Positions 11,891-23,878 of a DNA stretch of 64,000 nucleotides are shown here, piece by piece (within the stretch, counting starts at the first letter, position 1; every line of letters begins with the position of its first letter). A program made the translations under genes and the position numbers. Under the pieces are notes generated by a model. The model did no database searches, was not told the origin of the DNA, and worked only from the letters and a program-made list of their open reading frames with translations. The stretch spans positions 54,834,286 through 54,898,285 of the forward strand of contig NC_081552.1 of assembly GCF_963082655.1 (NCBI RefSeq). The letters run 5' to 3'. Origin of the DNA: Stomoxys calcitrans. Taxonomy: Eukaryota; Arthropoda; Insecta; Diptera; Muscidae.

Positions 11891-12867
11891 AATAAAGGAC
11901 ATATATATATTTACGGTTCATTTACGAGAGCATAACTAGGCCTACAGGATATCGGATAGGATATTTTTGAGATAAACCTTCTTCCGAAAATTTAGAGGCG
12001 TATACTATGTTTAAAAACGAAGGAATCTCGTTACTCAGAGATGGCTGCAGGAGTGAATTAGAAACAAAAGGAGGATTTTTATTCGGAATGCTTTTAAGCG
12101 GTTAAGGTCAAAAACTTCAAAACTCTAAACTCCAAGCAGATGACATACCACTGACAGGGTTAGCTTGGTACGACAACATTTTAGAGAATAAGAATGTAGG
12201 AGAAAAGGCTAGGAGAGGATCGGCGTCTTGCAAGCTAGCTAGGCAGCTGACCTGTGACAATGTTGTTATGTCCTCAAGACGAATCATGTTGAGGAGTTTA
12301 CTGAAAATCTCCTGTATATGTTGGTAATAATTAAATCAGAGGAGTTTTTACAATCACACATGAACCGTGAGATAAGTGTTTTGGAAAATTTATAAAATAT
12401 TCTTCTTTAAGAGTTCCGCATGATTCATTTGGAAGATCTATAGGTGTCTATCAAGATTCCTCTATGATCGCAAAACCTAATAATTGCGGAGGAGTCTAGG
12501 AAAACTTTTCATATTTCTTACCCTTTCTCGTGCGACGGGCATGCAAGTATGGGTAACTGCGAACAATTAATTCAGACGATATATAGTCAAATCGTATGGC
12601 CGATTACAACTCAATAATATTTAATAGAAACGTTGCATAGAGTTGGAAAAATATCTGCAAACAATTTTCCAATGATATCCCACAAGAGCTTTTCGCAAAA
12701 CACGCGGAGGAGAAATTTTGTAAAAATCTTTTAGGGTTTAGGGTTCTTTTAGGATTCGCTTCCTTAACTTAATGTTCGCTACCTTCCAATGAGCTTAATT
12801 AGACGTTTCAGGTTGCTCATTGCATTAAGAATGTTTTGCATCAACTTGCTATTATTTTGTACTAAAC
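11891..12867. other. No recognisable gene; AT-rich
   Basis: I see only short chance frames. A local duplication 'ttttagggtttagggttctt' lies near 12728. There is no clear repeat boundary. Confidence 0.4.
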
Positions 12868-14500
12868 TAGCTGAACCGGGCCCTGTGCCTTCTTTTATTG
12901 GGTGGCCCAAAAAAGTAATTGCGGATTTTTTAAAAGAAAGTAAATACATTTTTAATAAAACTTAGAATGAAATTTAATCAAATATACTTTTCTTACACTT
13001 TTTTTCTAAAGCAAGCTAAAAGTAACAGCTGATAACTGACAGAAGAAAGAATGCAATTACAGAGTCACAAGCTGTGAAAAAATTTGTCAACGCCGACTAT
13101 ATGAAAAATCCGCAATTACTTTTTGGGCAACCCAATACTTTATATGGAACAAAATTATACTTTGAATATTTATTTTTGACAATAAAAGACCTTTTAGTGC
13201 AATACCATGCTGCGAAAATGGTATGGGTATTCGCTTAAGTAGCATTATAACAATATAAATGCCTTTATCTGAATTCCATATGAAGTACATTGGCCTATGA
13301 ATCTTTCATTTAAGTTTAGATGTTAGATGTACCCCATTCTTAAAAGACTTTATTTGAGCCTGAAATTCTCATATGGATTTTGGTAGTGGGAAGGGCCCAG
13401 GGTGGTGGTTGGTGGGTTAGGCGGGTGGTGTGGACCTCTAGAAACGTGGTCCCGAAAGTGGGTATGAATTTCGTGCTCTACTCCCAAATACCTTTCATTT
13501 AGCCCCATATTGCCATGATCGGTAAATATGTATGTCCAATTTAGTGGTGTTTTGTAGGGTGTGGTGGTCCCCCGGACACTTTGCCCCGAAAAAATATCAG
13601 TGTCGTGCTCGACTCTTAAATACTAATTTTTTTAACCCCATATTGTCATTGGTCTAAGGGGAGTTAGTGGGATGAGGCCCCCACATTGGTTATCAAATTA
13701 GTTTTCTAATCTTAAATACCTTTCATTTGATCCACATATTGGCATGGTCGGTAAATTTGTACTAAATATTTGGGGGGTGTTTTGTGGAAGGATATCAGAT
13801 TCATATTATACTTTCAAATAACTTTATTTGAGCCCCATATTGCGATGGACATAATAGAATTGCTGTTTGTGGGTGTTTGGGGTAATCCTGAAAGTGGATA
13901 TCAATTTCGTGCTCTACTTCCCAATATCTTTCATTTGAGCCCCACATTGATATGGTCGGTAAATATGTCGGATTTTGGGGATTTTTGGTCGCCCAAACAC
14001 TGAGCATTGAAAATATATTATCATCTTGCCCTCCTCTGAAATATCATTTATTTGAACCCCATATTGCGATTGGGCTCGAAATTGGATATGAAATACGTTT
14101 GCTAAGCTGAAACACATTTTTAACCCCTTATTGCAAAAGTCAACAAATGTGCCCGGTTTGGGGCCCTAAAAACTTTAAATATTTAGTTCCACTCTCTTTA
14201 CGATCCAAATTGTCTTGGTGTGCAAATACATCCTATTTGGGGGTTGTTATGGTGGTGGGAGATCCTCTAGACAGTTGGTTTCGAATTTTGATATCAGATT
14301 CGTGGTCTACTCCCAAATACCTTTGATTTGAGCCGCATAGTGATCGCTTTTGGGGGTTTTGGGGGTGGGCGGCCCTTCCAGGCAACGCACCTAAGATTCT
14401 GATACCAAATTTTTGATTTTAGGTTTATGTAAGTGTGCCAACAAAATTTCGCTTAAATCGCCCTACCCATCTCCGAGATCTGGTGTTTTTGACAATTATT
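12868..14500 (+). repeat. Family Z copy split by a MITE
   Basis: It begins with 'actagctgaaccgggccctg' and 'tgccttcttttat', the same start as at 15548 and 58347. After the MITE it continues 'actttatatggaacaaaa' and then the usual units ('cctttcatttgagccccata'). It ends near 14500 around 'ctccgagatctggtg'. There is no protein-coding content. Confidence 0.7.
12898..13135. mobile_element. 238-bp mariner-type MITE with TA target duplication
   Basis: The terminal inverted repeats are 'ttgggtggcccaaaaaagta' at the left and 'tactttttgggcaacccaa' at the right. They are flanked by TA on both sides (12896-12897 and 13136-13137). The interior has no ORF. Removing it and one TA restores the Z sequence 'cttcttttactttatatgg' seen at 15548 onward. 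Together these show a clean Tc1/mariner-type insertion. Confidence 0.9.
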
Positions 14501-14559
14501 GTTAAGGCCCGTCTTAGAGTGGGAAAGTTAAAAAATAATACCGCAAACAACCGCAACGA

Positions 14560-15547
14560 AGTCATAACGAATGCTGTATGATCAATTTTGACCACTCTGC
14601 CCTCTTTCAGTTCATTTTGGCGTCTCCAAATTAGCGCCATTTGTTGGCTGTTTTAAATCGGATAAACTAAATCCATTTGAAAACAGCCTTGGAAAACAGC
14701 CAGTAGATGGCGCTAAATTAAATGTTAGTGTTGCAACTCGCTTGCAGTGGTTTAACGCCTATAACATTGATCATCATGTGGAAGTTGTTTATAAATGACT
14801 ATATGACTACCTATTAAATAGTCATCATTTATTAATTTTTTAAATCAAATCAAATTGCCATATTAAACGATTTTCTGTGGTGAAGAACTAATTTGTCAGT
14901 CTATATGTTTGGTGCGGTGGCAATAGTTCTTACCATGACATAATTACCGGGCAGCGAAGTGCACTATCTGTCAACGAAAAATTGCGCGAACTGGTTACAT
15001 ACACAAAATCAGAGTTGCATTAATCACTGGTTTTGAAAGATAGTGCACTCAATATTTTGTTGTTGGGCAACTGCCACTACCTGTAAATGAATATATCTTG
15101 GTTCTTACTATTAAAATGTAAAACTTTTAACAAAAAAGTATTGCCCAGTTGCAAGTCGTTTGGTCTTGTCTATCGATGATAAAAATCTTTGCAATCTTAA
15201 CGTTAAGGTTTGCAACTCGTCCTGTCACGCTAAACGTCATAATTTTTGGGGTATGGCGGCCTTCATTTATTTGTGTCCCCACACGTTAATTAAATCTTAC
15301 AGTGTCCTGTTAGGTCATTATGATTGGTCGACTGTATTGGGGTGAGGTGGCCCGCTAGATATATGAGCAGAATGAAGATATCAAATTCGCAGTCCACAAC
15401 CTTATACCTTTAATTTAACCACATATTGTCATGAATGGTGTATACAGCCGTTTGGTGGAAGGTGTCTATATGAGGGTTGTGCGTCACACTCCATCTGCCA
15501 CTTGCGCACGTATTTGAATGATGCACTCTACTCAAAAATATTTGTCA
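14560..15547 (+). repeat. Non-coding repeat, inverse partner of 290-900
   Basis: It carries the same ordered motifs as 290-900 in the opposite orientation, including the GCGCCAT palindrome (14629-14717). It also carries the 'ttgttgttgggcaactgcca' block found at 2920-3060. It links two Z copies without a visible boundary, so it may be part of a longer Z-type element. No gene is seen. Confidence 0.55.
14629..14717. repeat. Palindrome with AGATGGCGC arm
   Basis: The arm 'attagcgccatttgttggc' pairs with 'gccagtagatggcgctaaat' at 14698-14717. The right arm contains a full AGATGGCGC. It is the second copy of the palindrome at 696-767. Confidence 0.55.
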
Positions 15548-17970
15548 CTAGCTGACCCGGGCCCGCTCCGCTGCGCCTTCTTTTACTTTATATGGAACAA
15601 AAGTTTCCTTGGAATATTTATTTTCGACAATTAAAGAGCTCTCAGTGAAATACCATGCTACGAATATAGTATATCGCATGACTAATTGTTTAACAATATA
15701 AGTGGCTTTGTCCGAATCCCATATGATCTTTATTGGTCTTCGAATTTTAGTTTGGATGTAAGGTGTACTCCATTCTTAAAATACTTAATTTTAGCCTGCT
15801 ACTCTCATGAAATCGGATTTAGGAGTGTTTTCGGGGCTGAGGTGGTCCCCCAGGCACTTGGCCCTAAAAAAATATTAGCATCGTGCTCTTCTTTCGAAAA
15901 CCATTTATTTAAACCCCATATTGCCATTGGTTTAGGGGGGTTTACACGATGAGGCGTCCCCCAAACACATGGCTCAAAATAGGTTATCAAATTCGTTTTC
16001 TAATCTTAAATACCACATATTGGCATGGTCGAAAAATTTTTACACTTTGCGGGGTGTTGTGGGGAAGGGGTGATTCCCTAAATACATGGTCCTAAATTTG
16101 GATATCTAATTCGTATTCTACTCCCAAATAACTTTATTTGAGCCCCATTTTGGGATGGTCACTAAAAACTTGCTGCTTGTGGGGTATTTTGGGAAAGAAG
16201 TTGACCCCCAAAACATTGGACCCTAAAGTGGGTATCAATTCTTGCTCTACCCCCCAAATACCTTTCATTTAATCTCCACATTGATATGGTCGGTAAATAT
16301 GGCCTATTAAGGACTGTTTTGGGGATTAGGGTGGTCCCCCAAACACTCAGCTCGGAAAAAATATCAGCATCGTGCTCTATTCTCATATATCTAAATAAAT
16401 AATATCTAAATAATTCTCATATATCTTCAAATAAATGATATCATTTATTTGAACCCCATATTTTGGGAAAGGGGTAGACCCCCTGAAAATTGGACCCGAA
16501 AGTGGGTATCAATTCTTGCTCTACCCCCAATACCTTTCATTTAAGCTCCACATTGACATGGTCGGTAAATATGGCCGATTTAAGGGTGTTTTGGGGATTG
16601 GGGTGGTCGCTAAGGTCACTAAGGCCGGAAAATATATCAGCAACGTGCTTTATTCTCATATATCTATATATCATTTATTTGAACCCCATATTGCCATTGG
16701 CCTCAAAATTAGATATCAAATTCGTTTTCAAATCTCATTTAAACTCCTTATTGCAAAAGCCAGCAAATATGTCCGGTTTGGGGTATTGGCCCTAAAAACT
16801 ATAAATATTTACTTCCACTCTCTTTACGACCCAAATTGTCTTGGTGAGCAAATACGTCCTATTTGGGGGTTGTTATGGTGGTGGGACGTCCCCTAGACAG
16901 TTGGTCGGTAATGTTGATATCAGATACGTGGTCTACTCCCAATTACCTTTAATTTGAGCCCCATATTTCCATAGTCGGCAAACATGACCGGCTTGGGGGG
17001 TGTTTTGAGGGATGGGCGGCCACTTAGCGAGTTGGCCTTGAAAATATATATCGGATTCGGGTTCCACTTTTAAAACCCTCTTGTTTGCAAAAGTGAGCAA
17101 ATACTTACTATTTGGAGGGTGTTGGGGGGGTGGGGTGGCCCCATAGACACTTTTCCAAAATATTGATATCAGATTCGTGCTTTACTCCCAAAGACGTTTT
17201 ATTTGAGCCCCATGTGGCTATGGTCGTAAATGTGTCCCCTGTGGGGGAGGTTTTTGGGGAGAGACGGCCCCCCAAACACTTGGTCTCATATTTGGATATC
17301 AGATTCTAATTCTACATTCAAATACCTTTTATTTAAGCGCCATATTGCCATGGTCAGTAAATAAATCCTGTTTGGGGGGTGTTTTGGGAAGGGGTGGACC
17401 CCCAGACACGTGGTCTCACATCTAGATATCAGATTCGCATTCTACTCGCAAATACTTTTCATTTGAGTCCCATATTGCCATGGTCGGTAAATAGGTCCGA
17501 TTAAGGGGTGTTTTGGGGTTTGAGGTGGTCCACCTAGCTCTTGTTTCGAAAATAGGATATCAGATACGTATTCTTATCGTAAATACCTTTCATTTGAGTC
17601 CCATATTGTCGTGATTGGTCTAAATATATGTTTGGTAGGTTTTAGGGTGGGATGGCCCCCCTAGGTACCCCATCCAAAATTTGGATACCAAATTTTTATT
17701 TTTAGGGTACTATATGAGACCACACAAAATTTCGCTTCAATCGCACCACCCATCTCCGAGATCTGGCGTTTCTGAAAATTAGGGTAAGGGGGAGTGTCCG
17801 CCCCCCCCCCTTCAGATATCAAAAAATGTACCATATTTTCACCACGGGACTTTATGCACCATCTGTGAAAATTTCAAGAAAATCGGTTCAGCAGTTTCTG
17901 AGTCTATAAGGAACACACAAACATACAAACCAACAAACAAACCTACAAACAAACACAAATTGATTTTTAT
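15548..17970 (+). repeat. Family Z, near full-length copy
   Basis: The start is 'ctagctgacccgggcccgct' and the end is 'aaaatcggttcagcagtttc', then 'acacaaacatacaaac', then 'tttttatatataagat'. In between are about 130-150-bp degenerate units, each with 'cctttcatttgagccccata', 'ggtcggtaaatatg', a G-rich stretch and 'gatatcagattcg'. Copies with the same two ends occur at 58347-60480. There is no ORF of substance and no clear target duplication. The class is unknown, and it looks like a non-autonomous element built on tandem units. Confidence 0.7.
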
Positions 17971-17984
17971 ATATAAGATTTGAT

Positions 17985-18165
17985 CCTACATTGTTTTAAT
18001 TGGTCAAATAATCTATTGGAGGCGAATTTCGGAGATAAAGCACCACCTAGATTCTTGGACACAAAGTTTAATGTCATATTCGTAATCAACTCCCAAATAC
18101 CTTTCATATGGGATATATATAGCTATGATCGACTAAAATTCCCATCTGGGGGTGGGGCGACCCGC
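17985..18165 (+). repeat. Family Z fragment
   Basis: It contains 'tcttggacacaaagtttaat' and 'gtaatcaactcccaaatacc' and ends in 'tctgggggtggggcgacc'. It matches the inverse of about 100-240. It abuts the truncated 3' side of the next LOA-like element. Confidence 0.5.
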
Positions 18166-19835
18166 AAATAATTAGACATTCCTAGTCTCGCTAGCTCGTC
18201 CGCTTTACAATTCCATGGGATATCTTTGTGGCCCGGCACCCAGAACAGGTGAATTTTGAACTGTTCAGCCATCTCGTTGAGAGATCTCTCCTCCCAATGA
18301 GACAGCCACTGTGGGCAACTTGTATCTCCTGCTGAAAACAACTACTTGCGTCTTAGACGGACTTATACCTATACCACTTTTGGTAGCCCATTTCGCTGTT
18401 GCACATAGAGCTTCCTGATGTATATCTTTTAGATAATAATATATTGTTAATGGCTATATTCCAAATTTAAGGAAACGGTTCACCTCCTTGAAGTGTTCCT
18501 TTGCTGACCCATCTTTTAAGATCCACAGATCCCAAGCCTGTTGTAATTCATCTTTTAGTAAGATAATTAATTAGTAAGTTATTAAAAAAACTTTCTTACG
18601 GTAGAGTTGATGCCTAGAAACTCCACTCCTTCATGATTGACGTCGGTTTTACATTATTGAAAGCACCTTTAATGTCAAGAAATGCTACCATTGTATACTC
18701 CTTGACAGCGAGAGAACCCTCTATTCAGCCGACTAGGTCGTGAAGGGCTGTTTCAGTGGATTTGCCTTTACTATATGCATGATGCTGCCGCGACAAGCGA
18801 TCTCCAAGGATCTTTGCCCTAAGATATGTTTCTATCAACCTCTCAAGAGTCTTCAGCATAAAGGATGACAGACTAATAAGACGAAAATCTTTCGCCTTCG
18901 TGTGGTAAGGATTTCCTGCTTTCGGAATGAAAATGTCCTTCGTGTCCCTCCATCCCAAAGGTATATATGACATGATGAAACAAGCAGAATATGTCTCCCT
19001 AAGCCAGGGAACCAGTCTATTAGACACAGCATGTAATTCAACCGGTGATACATCATCAGGGCCTGGTCCCCTTCTTCCGACGCCACATTTTCCCTTGGAG
19101 AATTTCCCGGGAAATGTGTATCAACGAGTAGTTTTAGTGTTTCCTCTCTAGACATTGTCCGTATATTGTCTGACTTCTGAATATACTCCACCGTAATAGG
19201 TCTATAGGACAAAATCTTCCTTAGCCTAGAGGTCTCAGATGTATCCTCCACTGAGCTGCAGAATTCTACCCAGGATTTGTTCTGAGACTTCCGCAGCTTA
19301 GTTCTTAGTTAGTTCTTAGTTCAGCCTTATAGATGTCCCAATATTGTGGTGGTCTTGTGGCTTTCGCTTTATAGATGAGTTTCTGCAGTCCTTCCTTAGA
19401 CCAACCAGCTCTGGGGTCCACCATGGCGGTCGCTGTTTGCCCCTTGGCTTGGCACTAGGACATGCTGACACAAGCGAGTCATTCAGGCCCTTCGTGATTC
19501 GCTTGATCATTTTGTCAATATCCTCCGCAGTTTCCACTTCCTTTTCTGGTCTAGAAGAAAAATTCTTCTTGCACTTATATCTTCCGATACAAAGGTAATA
19601 TCTAGTACTTCCTGCCTGTTCCTGATAATAAAGGTGCCTGTTACTGGTAATAAAAACATCTAGACTACTCTTTGCAAGAATACAGCCTCGGTGTCTCTGA
19701 TTCCCAGTACCCTTGAGAAGTTTAAATCCCGAAATTCTAGAACCACGTCAAATCCCCCTGCCATCAGGAGGACCTTTAGTGCCGCCGAAGCGGCCTTACA
19801 ATGGTGGAGATTTACCTGTAGAAACCGGACCATGG
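18166..19835 (-). pseudogene. LOA-like ORF2 remnant: endonuclease, RT, RNase H pieces
   Basis: From the 5' side it has an endonuclease start (LHQCRAASAALRVLLMAGGF) and an endonuclease middle segment (QEVLDITFVSEDIS). A linker block 'PPWWTPELVGLRKDCRNS' and 'EETLKLLVDTHFPGNSP' follow. RT fingers at 19027-18725 read 'DFRLISLSSFMLKTLERLIE' and 'QHHAYSKGKSTETALHDLV'. An RT motif A reads 'VAFLDIKGAFNNV', then a thumb fragment, then RNase H (LFWVPGHKDIPWNCKADELA) at 18290-18180. The YxDD segment is missing. Stops and frame changes occur throughout. Confidence 0.65.
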
Positions 19836-20604
19836 TCATGATTCAGAACTTCCACCACTGTTGTGTTAGCCTCGTCCTCTGATTCTGCCAGGAGTTCATC
19901 CTCACAAGATTCGTTAGGTCTTGTCATGATGAGCTTCCGTACGCATCCAGGGCCAGGTGAGGAAGCTGTGGAACTACTCTTCCTCAAGACCCTGGACACT
20001 TGCTACAGCTGTCGAAGCATTTTCTGTGTCCCGTGCTGCCCCGCTGGCGCACACCTTGAACCCAGTCCAATCGGATAACCCACCCACACTGGGATTGTCG
20101 GGTCCCGTTTCGATGCCTTCCCCTCCTATCTCGGTTGTGGCAGGAGAATTTTCAGCCTCCTGCAGTCCGCCAGATTTTAGCGATGTGGTCGATAGTTCCT
20201 CAGACAAATGATCAGCAACAACTGCCGAGTCGTCTCCTGATTCCCCAACCCCACGGCCTCTATGGACCTTCAGTCTCAACTTGTTGAATCCATAGGATTC
20301 AATCCTTGGTATCCAAACATGCGCCATTGGTCGAAAAAGAATATCTTAATTCATGACTAACACTAGTGCTGTACCTGGCTAGATCTCACCAATCTTTCTT
20401 AGCGCACAACGATACATTTCAATTGAGCGTTGATCCCCGAAGACAATTAGTCTATATCGGCCCCGATAACAGACTTCATCGTCACAAACTGGAGGAGACC
20501 CAGAAAATTCCTTAAGGTCATCGGAGTATACTGATGACAGTCCGTTGACTATTCCACTCCATTTATTCCTAGGTATGCAGCCCTGTTCTTCTCCCTTGTC
20601 GACA
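19836..20604 (-). pseudogene. LOA-like ORF1, 3' portion
   Basis: The frame just inside the RTE junction reads 'GCIPRNKWSGIVNGLSSVYS' and then 'RGRYRLIVFGDQRSIEMYRC'. It continues in other frames as a Ser/Gly/Glu-rich region (20327-19974 and 19999-19796). Together with 22089-22570 it makes a single ORF1 split by an insertion. I could not place it in a Pfam family with certainty. The role is RNA binding by analogy. Confidence 0.5.
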
Positions 20605-22077
20605 TCTTACTTAACTTTACTTACTTTAATTGGCTATGACAAAATATTTGTTCCACCAAGTTTCGAGGTGTCTCCCACCACTTGATCACCGTGTTTGCCT
20701 TCAAAAGTCTTCTTTGCTGGAGCTTCTTCATCCATTCTGACAACATGACCTAGTCAACGCAGTCGTTGTATTTTGATGCGTGTAACTATGCTATCGTCGT
20801 CATACAGCTTGTGGTTCAAACGTCGCCTATGTTCTCCATTAACGCAAACTGGTTCATATATTTTACGAAGAATGGTTCGTAAAATACTCCAAGCACTGCC
20901 TCATCTGCTTCTACAAGTACACATGCTTCAGAATCATATAACAGCACGGGTAGTATCAGTGTCTTTTATAGTGTCATCTTCGTCTGTCGAGAGGTTACCT
21001 TGTTTCTAAACTGCTTACTTAGTCTAAAGTAGTATCTGTTTGCCATTATTATTCTTCGCTTTATCTCAAAACTGGTGTCAATCGTTTCGGTTACGGCGGT
21101 GCCGAGGTAGATATAGATACTCAAAATCTCAAAGTTGTGGTCTAAAGCCGCATTGATAGGGCCCAATTATCTCATTGACTTTAAGTTTTAATCTTTCACA
21201 TAGCACGCTCGACAGTATTTTGTAAGCAATGGGAAGGAGACTTATTCCTCTGTAGTTAGCATATTCCGTCTTGTCTCCTTTCTTGTGTACGGGAAATAGT
21301 ATACTGAGGTTCCAATCATCGGGTATGCGTTCTTCTAGCCAGATTGCGCAGATAAGCTGATGCATAGGCCTTATCAGCGTGTCGCCTCCGGTCTTAAATA
21401 GTTCAGCGGGTAACCCGTCGGCTCCTGCTGCCTTGTTGTTCTTTAGTCGGGTCACTGCTACCTGGATCTCATTCTGACTAGGAGGTAAACATTCTATACC
21501 ATCATCATTGATTGGTTCTGCTGTATCCTGTTCGCCGCCAACATCAGACACTAGCAGTTGGGTAAAATGTTCTTTCCATATACTCTGCATGTTATCTGTG
21601 TCAGTTACCAGATTTCCTTCTTTGTCACTGTAGGAAGATGTGCCTGCACCGAAGCCATCGGTTTGATGTTTAATTCTTTGGTAGAATTTCTGGACTTCAT
21701 TCTTACTCCTGCACATCTCAATTCGCTCACACTCACACCTTTCTATTTCCTTTTTCTTTCTGAATTGACGTCTCTCCTCTCTCTTTTTCTCTCGATACCT
21801 CTCCTTGATCTGGCTCGTTGCTACTGATTGCAGGGTTGCTCTATATGCCGTATTTTTGACTTCAGTAGCATCTCGACACTCTTGGTCGTACCAAGGGTTT
21901 CTTGGAGGAAGCTTTCGGTACCCAAGTACGGATTTCGCGGCATATTTCATGGAGTGGGCAATAGTTTGCCACTGCACCATTATATCATCGGAACAAGGAG
22001 TGCTTTCATCAAGCAGTTGGGTCAGTCGAGTGGAGTATGCAGCTTTGCAGTGTTTGCAGCTTTTCAATGTCCAGCTT
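20605..22077 (-). mobile_element. RTE-like non-LTR element, 5'-truncated, with 11-bp TSD
   Basis: The 11-mer CCTTGTCGACA lies on both sides (20594-20604 and 22078-22088). The element's 3' end has a tetranucleotide-type tail (AAGT-rich on its own strand), as RTE-type elements do. The 5' end is cut inside the protein-coding part. The 1473-bp body matches the longer copy at 30549-33275. It also lacks the RT palm. Confidence 0.85.
20640..22067 (-). pseudogene. RTE-like reverse transcriptase, core deleted
   Basis: 22067-21129 is an uninterrupted 312-residue frame. It has a linker, a basic coiled segment (REKKREERRQFRKKKEIE) and RT fingers with 'LKNNKAAGADGLPAELFKTG' and '[20 protein letters not shown]'. 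It ends in '[19 protein letters not shown]' and 'GPYQCGFRP'. Past that point the palm is absent and the sequence jumps to a C-terminal segment with 'TSFEIKRRIIMANRYYF' (21166-20966) and the decayed end. The long open part suggests a fairly recent deletion copy. Confidence 0.75.
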
Positions 22078-22088
22078 CCTTGTCGACA

Positions 22089-22570
22089 ACTGCCATCACC
22101 AAACTGTCTCTAGCGACATTAGCAAAGGTTCTTGGACGCATCTTACTATTGTTCGCACTAGTTCTTTTAGGCGTGGGATGCCCTCCAGATGACCACAGTC
22201 TTTTAGCTGACTGCGGTGCAGTTTCCGAGGTATCCTATGCAGCGAATCCCCGAGCCCAATCTAGGGAGTTTCTCTCCCAATTAGTGAGAGTCTTAGGATC
22301 ATTCGCACCAAGCCTCTCAATAAACCTGAGAGCGATGCCTCTTCTATTATTCCAACCTCTTAAAGAGCGTGTTGCTTTGCCGGGGGAAGGCCGATGGTCT
22401 AGGCAAATTATAGGCATGCGAAGAAAGAATAGGTTCGGCCTTGTCCTTAAGACTCAAACCAGGTGTCTTCGTCGAAAGCCTCTGCTGATCAGTCGTCTGT
22501 CGGCTAGTGGAGCCTGGAATAGCCGCTCGCTAACCAGTCGAGGTTTCAGTAGCAGAAAAGGATATCGCAG
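22089..22570 (-). pseudogene. LOA-like ORF1, 5' portion
   Basis: The minus strand reads 'NDPKTLTNWERNSLDWARGF' and then, after one stop, 'TSETAPQSAKRLWSSGGHPT' and 'RPRTFANVARDSLVMAVVDK'. The last Asp-Lys is encoded in the 11-bp duplication and continues at 20604. A 250-codon frame on the plus strand over the same bases is its shadow. The N-terminus is unclear. Confidence 0.45.
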
Positions 22571-22580
22571 CTATCCTTGA

Positions 22581-22857
22581 GTGACTAAAATATCTCTTCC
22601 AAAAAAATTACCTATTACGAGTTACAGAAAAAATTCTTGCGGAGCGAAATAACAAAACGTCCGCTCCACTCAATGGTTCAAACAAGCAATACATTGAGGA
22701 TACATTGAATCCATACTAAATATTAAGAAAGTGTGTTTTTATCGCAATTTTACCTTTTTAAGATCTATAGTAAAATGTGTTTTAACCTCTAAGATCGCTG
22801 TATTGATGTATAGGGGCAGTTAATACATTTTTTTTAAGAAAAGATGAACTGTTGCTA
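22581..22857. other. 3' flank of the peritrophin gene
   Basis: AT-rich sequence lies between the LOA-like element and the stop codon of the peritrophin gene. I do not see a canonical AATAAA on the minus strand within it. No other feature is visible. Confidence 0.4.
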
Positions 22858-23823
22858 TCAATTAAATGCTCTCCTATACATATTAGCTTGTCCAATATTT
22901 GATTTTTCACGACAAGTCTCCAAATATGGATCGAATACCAAGCCGGGAGTACATTCTAAGACAACACCACGGCCATTTGAGCAGAAATAGTATTTCTCTG
23001 CATTAGTATGTGGATAGAAATGACTTCCTTGTTGGGGGCACTTAATATCGGCAGCCTTGGGAGGGGTCTTTGAAAACGGTTTGATGTTGCGTTGCAATGA
23101 GGAAATCTAAAGGAAAGCAACGTTTTTAGGTATGAAGAATATGAATATGAAGAATATTCCAATTCCTTTCCAACTTACTGTGCAGTTGACTCGTGAAGGG
23201 AAATCGCAACAATTACATTCCGTATTGAACTGGAGACCACTGGAACAATTCTGGGCATTAGCCACACCATCCATGCATACATAGTATTTTCCGCAGCTGG
23301 CCTTACTGGCCAAGAATGTAATATTGGTAGGGTCATTGAAGACCGTACACATATTATTTACACAATCTACATATTGGGGAAAATCACAGCGATCTGTATC
23401 GGCATTGTATTGTAGGCCGTCACAGCATTCCTGTACGACAGGAGTGCCAGAATAACATAAAACAAATTTGGTGCAGGTATGATCATAACAAAAGGATGAC
23501 AAGGCTTCGGTACAATTTTGAACACATTGAGCCTTATCAGGAAAGGTACAGGATTGGATTCTGCTATCAAACAAGTAACCGCTGACACAACTCCTCTTTA
23601 AAGGGGTTTCATCCATACAGATATAGTATTGGGAACAATTTCCCAGAACCGGCAGGAAAACATTATCAGCTACACCAGAACATATATTTACATCGGCCTT
23701 TAAGAAAGACAAGGAGCCTACCAAGGCTAAAGTAACCAATAAAAATTTCACTGTAAATTAAAAAAAAGAAAACAAACAAATGATGATTATTCCAAGCGAG
23801 GAATTGTTCAAGGTTTACCTACT
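22858..23823 (-). CDS. Peritrophin-type secreted chitin-binding protein (4 CBM14 domains)
   Basis: This is the one intact host gene I can support. It has three exons: the A of the start codon at 23823, then 23750-23179, then 23106-22858. Introns are 23822-23751 and 23178-23107, both 72 bases and GT-AG. Splicing joins A to TG and gives ATG-AAA; without it the frame would start at GTG. The product has 273 residues. A signal peptide covers about 1-19 (MKFLLVTLALVGSLSFLKA). CBM14 domains span 24-76, 80-130, 135-190 and 214-256. Each of the first three has the six-Cys pattern. Domain 4 keeps four Cys and lacks the second and sixth. Such proteins bind chitin in the peritrophic matrix or cuticle. 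Closest by layout are peritrophin-44-like proteins; orthology is not proven. Confidence 0.9.
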
Positions 23824-23878
23824 CTTCCTTCTGGTTATGTGAAAAATAACCTTCTAAAGATATTCATATTTTGCCAAG

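Larger units (their letters stand above)
18166..22580 (-). mobile_element. Second LOA-like non-LTR element, split by a nested RTE-like insertion
   Basis: On the minus strand, ORF1 starts beyond 22089. It is interrupted at 22088/20604 by the RTE-like element and resumes at 20604 down to about 19840. ORF2 then runs to about 18166. The 3' end is truncated inside RNase H, so there is no AACCT tail here. It is a different subfamily from the copy at 5258-9867 but has the same layout. Confidence 0.65.

Noticed and set aside
21828..22580. 250-codon plus-strand open frame
   Set aside because: It spans the RTE/LOA junction and lies opposite recognisable LOA-like ORF1 and RTE protein segments. It is a shadow.
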